Assembly (NCBI GenBank): GCA_023846275.1
Contig: CM043877.1
Span: forward strand, 13,685,107-13,749,106
Direction of reading: 5' to 3'
DNA: 64,000 bases
Source: Vanilla planifolia
Taxonomy: Eukaryota; Streptophyta; Magnoliopsida; Asparagales; Orchidaceae
In this document: positions 1 through 10,612 of the stretch, in pieces
How positions within the stretch are numbered: position 1 is the stretch's first letter
How the letters are laid out: each line of letters begins with the position of its first letter
The notes under the pieces: generated by a model
Told to the model about the DNA's origin: nothing
What the model saw: the letters and a program-made list of their open reading frames with translations, nothing else
Database searches by the model: none
Position numbers and translations under genes: made by a program

Positions 1-1388
1 AACTTGACGGAGTATCCATCCGGTCCTGGGGCACTTGATTCATGCATAGTGGATAGCACCCTGCGCAATTCCAGTTCGTCGGCGGGGCGCAATAGATCAT
101 CATTTTGATTTTCCGAAACAGAGATCGGGGAATGGCAAAGGATACCTTCAGCGTCTGAGCTGCAGTAGCCATTGTCCCGGAATAGGTTTTGAAAATGGTT
201 TGTGAGAAGGCCAGCTAACTCCTCATCACCTACCGACCAAGAGCCGTCTGGATTTTTGAGTTTTTGAATGCCAAGCGAATGCCTTTTCATTTTTACAGAG
301 GCGTGAAAGAAGCTTGTATTTGCATCGCCTTCTTTAATCCACCGCAAACCGGCCTTTTGCTTCCAGAAATCCTCCTCTGTTTCCAGACGATTAAGAAGCA
401 AAGAATTGGCTGAGGCAAGCCTGTCGACATTTTCCTGGCAGGCGTTTGCCGCCAAGGCAGCTTCGGCATCGCGAACGTTCTGCTCTGCCAAATCCTTGTT
501 TCTGAACAGGTCCCCGAATGAGTCATTGTTCCATCTTTTAAGCAATACCTTAAGCCTCGCTAGTTTACCAATAAGCCTGTAGATCCCAGTCGCTGCTATT
601 GGGACGTTCCACGACCGCTGGACCAGATCGTCGATGTCCGGGTGCTTGAGCCAGGCATCAATGAAGTGGAAAGGTTTTGCACCTAGCCGGCGACGGGGCG
701 CGACTCGGAAGAGAATGGGTGCATGGTCAGACGCAGTACGTGGCATAATTTCCACGGTGCCGTCCCGGAAGGTTTCCAACCATCCAGCATTGCAAAGGAA
801 ATAATCTAACCTTTTCAGGATCGATCCACCGCGCCGCGTGCCCTGCCAAGTGAAAGGTCCGCCGATAGTCGTCGGGATATGAAGATTAGCGTCCATCACA
901 GCCGAATGGAAATCGCTGGCTTCGTTGTTGTGGAATCTTGCAGCTCCCCTTTGGTCCTGCTCCATCATTGTGACATTGAAGTCCCCACAGACGCACCAGG
1001 GAGAATCACCCACCGCCTGATTTGAGTCCGCGAGGAACTGCCAGAGAGGCCGGCGCCTGCTCCTGTTGTGTTTTCCATAGACCGCAGTGATGAATTTTGT
1101 GGAATGGGAACCAGTAAAGGCGGCCTGGACTGTAACGGCCTGGTCGGACGAACTGACAGGGGCCACCAGACATCTGGAGGACCAAAGCAGCCAAATCTTA
1201 CCCGAGGGGGAACTGAGGCCGTCATGTAGGTCCAGATTGCGACAGAGGAGGGGGAGGCGATCTATCCCAGAGAAGGGTTCGATCAGGATGACAAGGTCGA
1301 CGTGATTGGAGCGGATGAGGTGGCGAAGGCGTCCGAGGGTGGGATGGTTGGCGACCCCCCGGACGTTCCAGGAAAGGATGTTAACCAT
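1..1388 (-). CDS. LINE ORF2, endonuclease and start of reverse transcriptase (partial)
   Basis: ORF2 starts at the ATG at 1388-1386 (MVNILSWNVRG) and stays open to the window edge, about 462 codons. The N-terminal 230 residues are an AP-like exonuclease/endonuclease/phosphatase domain. Its metal and catalytic motifs are visible: N8 in SWNVRG, E37 in LIEPFSG, GDFNV at 135-139 and SDHAPI at 220-225. This domain nicks target DNA to prime reverse transcription. A linker follows with the LINE-typical stretch WIKEGDANTSFFH. The reverse transcriptase begins at the window edge with SSAPGPDGYSVK. I translated nearly the whole frame by hand and met no stop. The palm and zinc-binding regions lie outside the window, so intactness of the full ORF2 cannot be judged. 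Confidence 0.88.
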   Translation of the reverse strand, partial: MVNILSWNVRGVANHPTLGRLRHLIRSNHVDLVILIEPFSGIDRLPLLCRNLDLHDGLSSPSGKIWLLWSSRCLVAPVSSSDQAVTVQAAFTGSHSTKFITAVYGKHNRSRRRPLWQFLADSNQAVGDSPWCVCGDFNVTMMEQDQRGAARFHNNEASDFHSAVMDANLHIPTTIGGPFTWQGTRRGGSILKRLDYFLCNAGWLETFRDGTVEIMPRTASDHAPILFRVAPRRRLGAKPFHFIDAWLKHPDIDDLVQRSWNVPIAATGIYRLIGKLARLKVLLKRWNNDSFGDLFRNKDLAEQNVRDAEAALAANACQENVDRLASANSLLLNRLETEEDFWKQKAGLRWIKEGDANTSFFHASVKMKRHSLGIQKLKNPDGSWSVGDEELAGLLTNHFQNLFRDNGYCSSDAEGILCHSPISVSENQNDDLLRPADELELRRVLSTMHESSAPGPDGYSVK

Positions 1389-2694
1389 TAGGAGATAAAG
1401 GCGGCTTAGAGCCCGCCGCGCTCCTAATACAGGGAGGAGAAGTCACAGACGATGAAGCTCTGTTTTTTGCCCCTCTTTTTTTTGTTTTGATGAGGGTAAG
1501 CGGCGGGAATTCCAGGGCATGAGGATCTTCTGTAGTGGGAGCAGAGTTCCGTTCAACGATTGAAGGGAGGGGTGAGTCTATTAAGGCCGCAGAAGGCGGG
1601 GAATTTGGCTGAGAGACGGCTCCCGTGGGACTGGGAAGGAGAGTTGGCTTAAAAAAGGATGCCGAGTCTTCAACAAATGAATCTTCCGCCGACGGAGAAG
1701 GAGTGAGGATGGGGTCAGGACTCCGAAGCAAGGCAAGTTCAGCTTGTGCTGCCTTTAGGGCGAGTTGATACACCTGATCACAGGGGCCGTCTGCGACAGC
1801 ACTGTCACCAGCCGCCTGCAAAGGCCGGGAAGGAACCGTCAGAGGGGATTTAGGGGAGCTGCATTGCCCGTTTTCAAAGAAACGTTGTTTAGGAGACGAG
1901 TCCGTGGAAGGCAAGGTGCCCACCGCCACCTGTTTGCCTTTGTCTGCCTTCGAGACCTTAGCTTTCACTGCACGGCTTCTGCAATCCTCTTTAGAGTGGC
2001 CGATGGTCCTGCAATGGAAGCAGTACGGAGGGAGGTTTTCGTAAACAATGGGAAGCCAGAAGCCTCCATCTTTCACACCGGTGACAGAGGAGATACGCAT
2101 TCTCTTCGGGAGCTCCTTAGTGATGTCTAATTCAACACACACTTTGGCTACGTGCGGTCTGGAAACTGCCGCCGTGGCCGAGTCCAGCTTGAGAGGGGTG
2201 CCGATGGCCGCAGCCATAGAGAACAGGGCGACCTCGTTAAACAGATGAAGAGGCGGATTGACGAAGGAGACCCAGACCGGGACGGTGGTGGGTTCGGTGT
2301 CAAAGCGAAAGTCGGGCGACCACTTAAGCAGTCTCATTGGGAATTCACGGAAGTGCCAGATGGGTTTGAGCCAGAAGAAGAGGTAGTCTTCTTCGACGGC
2401 GAACCGGAGCAGCACATGACGGGCATTCAAGAGACCCACCGTTACAACTCCTTTGAAACCGACCTTGGCCAGCGATGCGCGAATGGCCTCAAGGGGCGGT
2501 CGGCCATAAGAAAATTTTCCCACCAGGGAAAGTTTGAAGGGATCCGCCAGACGCGTGACTTCCTCCGGCGAGAAGGTCACCTCCGGCGCTCCTTTGTAGA
2601 TTGATGAACGACGGGGTTTGCAAGGCGGAGGGATCACTCCCCCCTCCCCCCCCCCCAAAACCTCCGCAAAGGATCGGTTTGGCGTACCCATCAA
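1381..2694 (-). CDS. LINE ORF1, gag-like RNA-binding protein (DUF4283 plus CCHC zinc knuckle)
   Basis: This 437-residue ORF encodes the nucleic-acid chaperone-like protein that packages LINE RNA. Residues about 45-210 resemble the DUF4283 domain of plant LINE and gag-like proteins. A zinc knuckle of spacing CX2CX4HX4C follows (C225, C228, H233, C238; core CFHCRTIGHSKEDC). The C-terminal third is low-complexity, rich in Ser and Pro, and probably disordered. The start is the first of two tandem ATGs (MMGTPNRSF), a common ORF1 beginning. Its stop codon overlaps the ORF2 start by 8 nt. The frame is uninterrupted, which suggests the copy is young. The domain assignment comes from recognising the pattern, not from a profile search. 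Confidence 0.88.
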   Translation of the reverse strand: MMGTPNRSFAEVLGGGEGGVIPPPCKPRRSSIYKGAPEVTFSPEEVTRLADPFKLSLVGKFSYGRPPLEAIRASLAKVGFKGVVTVGLLNARHVLLRFAVEEDYLFFWLKPIWHFREFPMRLLKWSPDFRFDTEPTTVPVWVSFVNPPLHLFNEVALFSMAAAIGTPLKLDSATAAVSRPHVAKVCVELDITKELPKRMRISSVTGVKDGGFWLPIVYENLPPYCFHCRTIGHSKEDCRSRAVKAKVSKADKGKQVAVGTLPSTDSSPKQRFFENGQCSSPKSPLTVPSRPLQAAGDSAVADGPCDQVYQLALKAAQAELALLRSPDPILTPSPSAEDSFVEDSASFFKPTLLPSPTGAVSQPNSPPSAALIDSPLPSIVERNSAPTTEDPHALEFPPLTLIKTKKRGAKNRASSSVTSPPCIRSAAGSKPPLSPNG

Positions 2695-2875
2695 CCGCCC
2701 ATCCGACCCGGCAACACGGGCGGTGGGGGAGGTGACTGGGGATGAAGGGAGCCGGAGGCGCAGAACGAAAGGAGCTACAAGACAGGGGGGGGAGGACAGA
2801 ACAAGGGGTACAACAGAGACGAGTGGCGAGGTGCCGGCTTCCTCAAATCTCCCCTTATCAATGGCCTTGGCATGC

Positions 2876-5800
2876 AGTCAATATTTTTAGCACTCATATT
2901 ATATTTAAAGCTATGAATTGATGCAATCAAATGATCATAGATTTTGTTAATCTTTCTTTTATAGGAATGGCTCCTTGTGATTATTATCTTTTTCATTAAT
3001 CTCAAAATTGTATCTCCCATATTGCCTTACTTATTTTTCATTTAATAGTAAGTTCCTAGTAATATTTAGGGATTAATGTTTTTCTTGTCACCAACTTTTG
3101 CAAGAGAATTTTTTAAAAGAAAGTGTTAGGTAAGATAGGCTTACAAGAAGTTTTACTCCTTGAATATGGAGCTTGGAGCTAGATTTTGCCAAATTTTGGT
3201 TTACCTTATTCCAATCAAAGGTGTTATCTTCACAAAATGCTATAATGATGGTCCAATAATAGGTATTTCAAAGAATCCATTAAGATTACCCTTTGTGATC
3301 TCATATACAATATTATAAATAAAAGCATTTAATGTATTGAAATCCTCATTGATTTTTTACATTATTATAGAAATGTCTAATTAATTCAAAATTAATGAAT
3401 GATTTGCCTGAAACACTCATTCTATTCTTATTCCTTCAAACGTGTGTAGTATAGGTACCTTTGCATGTTATTCCAAGTTGAATATGATCAGCTTTACTAC
3501 ATTCATCATGCATTCCCTCATGTTTTTATAAGCTTCAAAGTCTACCTTTGATCAAAATGATGTTTCATCATACATGAAACTCATGGATGCATTTAACATT
3601 ACCTTGGTGTGCTTTGAGGATGTCCTAACCCACTTAACCTTAAGTTTAATTAATTTTCCAAGATCTTAAACTTAAAGATTAGATTTTTTGTTTAGATTCA
3701 ATAAATTTTATACATTAAGACTTCAATACTTTTCTCTTTGACCATTGAAGAAGTAAAAAATAAAAATAAAAAAACCGACAGCACTTCGTCAAGTTCCTGA
3801 GGAAACATGTTTATGCTGGAATAAAGAAGAGGAAGTAAGATTTAATGTAGTTTTGGTTTTGGTGTCATCCACCAAACACCACTATAAGAAGTCCCTTCCT
3901 ACCAGCTAAGGGACAAGGAAGAAAGAGCTAGAGACCAATTTTCCCTTTAAGAGATCCTTCAAAGATCTCTTCATTTGGGCTTGAAGTCCTTCACCCTCAT
4001 TATTGAGGATTGTTCACAGGTTAAGCTACCTCTATTCCATGTTTGGACACCTCGCATCCACACTCCTGAGTTTTTCATTTCCCTAAAAGCCCTTATCATC
4101 TCTATCCTTCATCATCAGAAGTGATCTGCACTTCACCACTTTTTGAGCCTTTTTCACCCTTTTCCTTTTTATCTCTATCAGTAGGCATAGATGTTTGGGT
4201 CTCTTTGTAGTTTAGCATTTTGATTTATTTCCTTTAGGATGAATCTTTTAATCTCTTAGGAGTAGTTTTTGAGAATCCTCATTAGATGTTTGACTTCTTG
4301 GAGCACACAATTCTTCTCTATACTAATTATAAAGGTAGTGACTGAGTTTCTAAGTAAGCAATGACTAAGCTACGTGTTATCCAATATCTAGGTCACATTA
4401 CACTCATTTCTAGAAAATTTTGTATTAAGTTCTCAAAAATGAATTATAAATTTCTTTTTCATTTTAATAACTAAAGACAAGATAAAATTAATTATCTCAA
4501 TTTTGTTAAAATGAGCAAGAATTTCAATTATCAAACAATGGTCATAAGACAAAGTTTTCCTTCATGAATTCCTATCATGGAGATGCACCTAAAAAACAAC
4601 TTAAGTTTTAAATTTAAGAACCCAAACCATGCTAGGTTCTCAGGTGTAGTGTGTGAATTATGTGATTTTGAAATATTTGCAAAGAAGCTCTTCCTTTAAG
4701 AATTTACATGAATTTTCTGCCTTTAGAGTCAATGGATTTTCTAATAAAACAATCAATATACATATGAGCTGATTTACAATAATAATTACATACTACTTTA
4801 GATAGTACATAACAGTAGTGGGCATGTAAAATGGTCATTTGATCATTTGCATGTCTAAAAGGAATTCTTTTATCAACATGATTTTTCACATGAGTATGAG
4901 AATGAACAAGAGAAGTAGCAAGTAAGTAACAAGAAACTTTGTCTTTAATAAATCTAATTTTTTTTTAACCATGGCAAAACTATTCTATTTTTCTTTTAAT
5001 TCATAATTTTTCTTTTAACTCACTAAAAAACAAGAAATGCAGTTGAGTATTAGCAAATAAAGTTTCATTCTCTTTTCTAACTTCATCTCATTTTCTTTCT
5101 AACTTATGAATAAAAGTTTTATGTTTAGAGCATGCCTTTATATGATTAGACAAATTTTTCTCAAAAGGAATATTTGGATCTTAAACTATCAAATTACATT
5201 GAATTGTTTATAAGTTTTTATTTATATAAAATATTTTTAAATTACTTCAATTATTTTTTTGCAAGTATGTTATTCAACCACAACTACAATCATCAAACAT
5301 AGCTAAGATCATGAGAGAAATAAATTTGAATAATTTCTAATTTAAACATAAAATTATATGCATAAAAAATATCTACAACTATATAATTTGACCTAAATGA
5401 ATAAAAAGGTGTTCAATTCAATGAGATTAAATTGATCTAACTTATTTGGTTGGTATAATTAAAAACTAATTTTAAATTAAAGGAATTGAAATTCAATAAA
5501 ATGTTTTTTAGGCAAATATATTCATTATCATAAATAAGTGATACATGTGAACATCTAATAACAAATCTAACAAACAATAAATTATTGAAAGAGATAAGTA
5601 CTGAGTGGTCGTAAACATAATAAGATGGGTGGTTCATGATAATGATGACTAATGATTATGATGTTTTCTCCTCTTATCATAAATTTAGGACCTATAGTCA
5701 TGATCCTAGTACCATTTAATGTCATTTAATCCAAATTTTAGAATTCTAATAAACAAGATGTTTCTCGTATCTAATTCATTTTTCATATACATACAAATCA

Positions 5801-5929
5801 ATCTACAATATTCATAAATTTTATACATTTCATACAATTATGTACTATATAATCCACATAGTTATTTATAAAATTTGATATAGTTAAAGTATACAATTCA
5901 TGTAGCAGTTTATAAAAGCTAAAACAACA
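2876..5929. other. Gene-free AT-rich intergenic DNA
   Basis: No ORF longer than about 65 codons and no recognisable domain occurs here. A slightly less AT-rich stretch at about 3750-4200 has no reading frame I can identify. It could be retroelement debris, but nothing ties it to a family. Confidence 0.6.
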
Positions 5930-6660
5930 TTACATATGATATTCTAATCTCATTATGTTTAAGTATTGTTCTTTTGGTCAATCTATCTTAACTCAATCAA
6001 GTTTTATCCCTTCTCCATGGGCTTTCCCCCATAGTCACCTATCTTAATATTATTCCTGTAATGATATGCTTAAAATGGAGTTTGCATGGTGTCCAAACAT
6101 GTTTAATACCATAATATTTATATAAATATAATATATCTCTCTTAGTAGTTAATGTAAGACAATTCATCTCTACATTTTTAGATATTTATTATTAAAAGCC
6201 AAACTCTTATTCATACAATTAGCATCCTATCCTTGTTGAGTGATATGAGCCCATTAACTTCTATAGAATGTATCTTTAAATTACATTGAACTAGTAAAGA
6301 GGCTAACTCTGATATAATAAATATGATTTTTTGGTCTCATTAACTAAGGTTTTGTCCCCTTGGTCATCCCATCTCAACTCAAGTAGATTTTATCCTTCTC
6401 TTTCTTCTTACTCACTTATCTCAATACTACTTCTATTATAATATACTTAATTATAGAATTTTCATAAGATCTATGAAGATTTTATCCTCAAAAGATATCT
6501 TGATATTTTAATATCATAATAACTTATATAAAAAACTAGTATCTCTCTCTCAGTAATAGATATGTGATAATTCATCCATATACCTCTAGAATCCTATTAA
6601 CAAAAACTATAATCTCACTTGTGCAATTTGCTTCTTACCCTTGTCAAGTGTTACTTTACA
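5930..6660 (-). mobile_element. TRIM-like miniature LTR element, diverged, minus orientation
   Basis: Two diverged direct repeats of roughly 310-340 bp (about 5942-6250 and 6323-6660) flank a short spacer. Read on the minus strand, they share the phrase order of the TRIM LTRs at 25.6, 29.6, 32.5 and 49.0 kb. Shared phrases on the plus strand include GGTCTCATTAACTAAGG, CATCTCAACTCAAG followed by TTTTATCC, and GATAATTCATC. In the spacer beside the right-hand LTR, ACTCTGATATAATA (6306-6319) resembles the reverse complement of an initiator-Met-tRNA primer site (GCTCTGATACCA). Boundaries are approximate and no target duplication is visible. It is older or of a different subfamily than the others. 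Confidence 0.5.
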
Positions 6661-9600
6661 TCTACTATATCAACATCTTGCATTAGGCATGTATGATATA
6701 CAATTACATAAATTTGTCATTCATTTCTTGTAAATATTATGTAGCTTGCACCAACCCCCATCCAAGGTTGATATATGGAGATAATATGATTAACATGGCT
6801 AGTCGACTATGATATGTCTATAAGCTAAAGCTTAGACATGATACAATTAAATGTTAAATATATATGAGATTATAACCATTTAGAAAATTTGGATTCATGT
6901 ATGTATTAAAAAGTATAATAAGCATGAGAAATGATAAAAAAAAATGACATTTATTCACTTATTTGAGATATATTTATACATTATTTTTTTTATAAACATC
7001 ATGCTTTTATTACTTTATTTTATTAGCATTTTTTTAGATATTATTTCTATATGAAAATTCTTCTCATCAGCTTTGTAAAGCTTACATTATGAATCATATT
7101 ATTGATACACAAAGCAAGTGAATAACACATGATTTAAGAGGTATGATGTATAAAGATGTAGCAACCAACACATCTTTTTAGGTGATGCTACAATATCTTA
7201 TTTTTCTCTTATTTCTTTTTGAAAACTATTTTATTTGTTTAATAAGATTATCTAACACATTCACATTTTGAAAACAAATTTAAAATAACATAAAGACACG
7301 TATGTTTAGAAAAAAAGTTTATACATCATCTATTATAGTGAAATAAAAAAACTACAAACTAAATGTTCATCACTAGTAAAAGAAAATAAACTATTGTAGC
7401 TTATACATGTTGACTCTTAGTCTTTGCATTACTTTTTTGATAACAATAAAGTTATTATATTATTTTACTAATTCTTTTTCATAAGTATTTCATATCATGT
7501 ATAATAATCCTGATTTAATAAAGATCAAGATGTCCTAATTCTTGGAATCACACCAATGGGATTGTGATCAAGTATAATTGCAAATTTTAAAGGCATTATT
7601 TTAAGATATGTTATTCATACACAATAATAATAAAATAATGATAGAATTTTATGAAAGCATAGGATGATATGATCAATCAATATTTAGATCTATCTAAAAT
7701 TTTAAAGAAAAATTTTTGTAAGAAAACATTATAATAACACTCATTTTTACCCAAATCAAGATAAGAGAAATCTTGAAAGTAAGTTAAAGAGGTGATTCTT
7801 AGATATGTTTGACATGATAAAATCCATTTTTTAAAAAACTATTATTAATACATAAAAATATTAAAATAATAATGTAAATTAGAAAAGTGTGTCATAATAT
7901 CAGATATGGTAAAAAAAAATTTGATCATATTAATAGAAATAACTCTTCGAAATGAACTCAATGGTACTGAATTTATAATTTTTGGAGACCTGAGAAATTT
8001 TTTATGAATTTTTAAAAATTCAAATATAATTGTCGTCTTTGAAATGTCACTTATTGTAGATTTGCAACTTTTAAAATTTTTACTTATGTTAAATCTAATT
8101 GAAAGAAGCTAGATCTACAAATAAGAAAAGTTGATTATGCCAGGATGGATTTTTAATTTTGAGCATTTTTGGTAGATTTATAATTGATTTGGCATATGAC
8201 ATATTTGTAAATATTATGTCAAAGAAGAGAAATATAAATTTTTGTGATTAGGACTTTGCTAGCTTTTTTAGACTATTTTGCATGGTAAAAATGTGTTTCA
8301 ATGACAATTATTTAGCTAAATTAAATATGAAACAAATAATTGAATCAAGAAATTATTTTTTTTACTAATCTTATCAATTAACTTGTTAAATGATGGTTAT
8401 AAGAGCTAGGAAACTCGAGTGTGAAGACCCCTAAGAAAATTAAGCAGTGTTACTAAGGATCATTAGAAGGAGATTAGCTTAAGAGATTACCAAGTAGGGC
8501 ATCATTACTATGCTATAGTTTCTAATGAATAGAGGAGAGAAGAATCTCAAGTAGAGAGCAAAACATAAGACAGAGAAAGGAGAAGTTGTGAAACATTTGG
8601 GAAAGCTTGTTATAATTAAGGAAAATATTATAAGCAAAAGAACAAGGAGAAGAAAGATTATAGCAAGAAAATCGAGTAGCAGCTAACGAAGAAGAGGTAA
8701 ACATTTAAGCAATCCTTTATTAAGTATATAATAGCATAGTTGTATTTGAGTTTAAGTAAGAACAATATTTAAAATAGTTTGAATGAAAAATGAGGTGATT
8801 TGGATGTCTTTTGAAGTGAAACCAAGGGACTCAAATTGAGAAAATTAGTTGATCATGCATATCGTACAACTATGATGACTTATATCGTGTGGTATGATTA
8901 GCGAAAAATCTGACAAAAATAATGGTAGTGAGGCTACGATGATGGGCCATATGGGATTTTTGAAGATATTATACTCCTGAGTAATATTAGTATGACATCA
9001 TTGTAAGGATGTAGGTTGGGCTATTGAGTTCATCATACAAAGGTGATGTGGGGATCGTACTTGTACATTAATGTGTGGCTTTGCATATATATAATCATAT
9101 GTATTTGTTATGGACTAAACAAAAGAATACCATATTTGTATAATTACGGGGTTCGTATCTTATATTGAAATCCAAACTCAGTGGTTAGTGCTTTAGGATA
9201 ATATGCATATGATTACTAGAACTGTAATATACGATAAAAAAAATATTAAATATATACACCAAACGAGTCTGATAATAAATTTTTTTTAATATGATGTACT
9301 TAATCATATTGTACAATAGTTAAGAAATAATATAAGTGATTAGGATGCTAGGTCAGCATCGTATGTTATGATTCTTGACATCGTAATCATATGATAAGGT
9401 TCAAGAATAATAGAAATGTTTAGACTAAGGATTGGATGGTATAGTCAATTACAATTTATTCTCGAACACTTAGAAAGCTATCAGATTGTATAGTACGATG
9501 GAAAAATTGTATTAGTACAATCTAGATAAAAAATATGAAAATTTTGAGGAGAATTTAAAAGAATAAAACAACTTAATAAGCATACCACATATATGTTATA

Positions 9601-9703
9601 TATTGATTATTTTGCATAAAATATATTGTTGAAAACTCAAAATAAGATATGATCAAACAAAGAAAAACCTTACAAAACCAACTAAATGAATATATAACCT
9701 ATG

Positions 9704-9735
<32 letters not shown>

Positions 9736-10060
9736 TAATGTTTATATTTTTATGATTTCTTTTGAATTACATTCTATTATGTTGGCAAATATTTATGCTT
9801 TTCCTTATGATTTGGTATGATCTTGATGGCACTATGTTTTACTTGCTTTATGATTTCTCTTTATGATTTTAATTGATTTATGACTTTATTTGTTACATGA
9901 CAACATTATGATAAATTAAGATGAAATGAAACATATATAAAAATGACATCTTAACAAACATAATTACTTTACATATGAACATGACAATAATTTGATTATC
10001 AAGAAATTTGACATGATTTCTTAGTAATGAAAGAAAATAAAACATAATTTTTTGTATATT
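6661..10060. other. Gene-free AT-rich intergenic DNA with a short TA microsatellite
   Basis: No coding region or RNA gene can be supported. A dinucleotide TA tract of about 28 bp lies at 9703-9731. The stretch 8870-9500 is rich in GTAC- and CGTA-containing words, as is 37900-38960. A shared repeat family is possible but not shown. Confidence 0.55.
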
Positions 10061-10612
10061 AAGGCCATGATACCCTACATGTATGTGCAATAATTTCATA
10101 CAACTAAGGTTATATAACCTCGATATGAAAGTCACCAACACTTCAATGTGGCTACTATTACAATATTCTCTTCATAAAAGTCACTAATATTTTAGTGTAA
10201 TTAGAGCTATGATACTCTTAATGTGAAAGTTACTAATACTTCAATATGATTAGGGTTATGACACCTTTTATGTAAAACTTGCCAACATTTTAGTGTAGCT
10301 AAGGCTATAATACCTTTTTGAGAAAGTCACCAGTATTTTAATGTCATTAAGACTATGATACACTCTATACAAAAGTCAACAACACCTTTAATGTGGCTAA
10401 AGTTATAATATCTTCTACATAAAAGTTATCGATGCTTTAATGTACCTAAGGCTACAATACCTTTTATGCAAAAGTCATCAGCATTTTATTGTGACTAGGC
10501 CTATGATATCCTGAATATGTAAATCACCAATATTTTAATGTTCTTAAGGCTACGATATCTTAAATGTGCAAGTCACCAACAAATTTAGTATAGATAAGGG
10601 TATAATACCCCT
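10060..10612. repeat. 49-bp tandem repeat array, about 11 diverged copies
   Basis: A phrase beginning AAAGTCACCAACA recurs at about 10128, 10178, 10226, 10274, 10323, 10372, 10422, 10471, 10520 and 10569, a spacing of 48-50 bp. Each unit then carries a TTTTAATGTGGCTAAGG-like phrase and an CTATGATACC-like phrase. Copies differ by roughly a quarter of their bases, so the array is old. There are no open frames across it. It is a minisatellite of unknown origin. Confidence 0.85.

Larger units (their letters stand above)
1..2875 (-). mobile_element. L1-type LINE retrotransposon, 5' part (runs off the window start)
   Basis: On the minus strand the element begins near 2875, where composition drops abruptly from GC-rich to AT-rich. 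It reads through a 5' leader, ORF1 (2694-1381) and ORF2 (1388 to beyond position 1). The ORF1 and ORF2 domain order (gag-like RNA-binding protein, then AP-type endonuclease, then reverse transcriptase) is that of plant L1 LINEs. The 3' half of ORF2, the poly-A tail and the 3' target duplication lie outside the window, so the 5' boundary is approximate. A C-rich homopolymer run near 2639-2657 sits at the start of ORF1. No stop or frameshift was found in either ORF, unlike the related copy at 41119-43457. Confidence 0.9.

Noticed and set aside
1765..2890. Plus-strand frames of 90-150 residues opposite the LINE ORF1
   Set aside because: They are antisense shadows of ORF1 with low-complexity Arg/Gly-rich text and no family resemblance.
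8870..9500. Possible shared repeat family with 37900-38960, based on CGTA- and GTAC-rich words
   Set aside because: I could not align the two stretches beyond short words; composition alone may explain it.
10060..10612. CRISPR-like reading of the 49-bp array
   Set aside because: Units are diverged throughout with no constant repeat and variable spacer, and the DNA is a plant nuclear genome.
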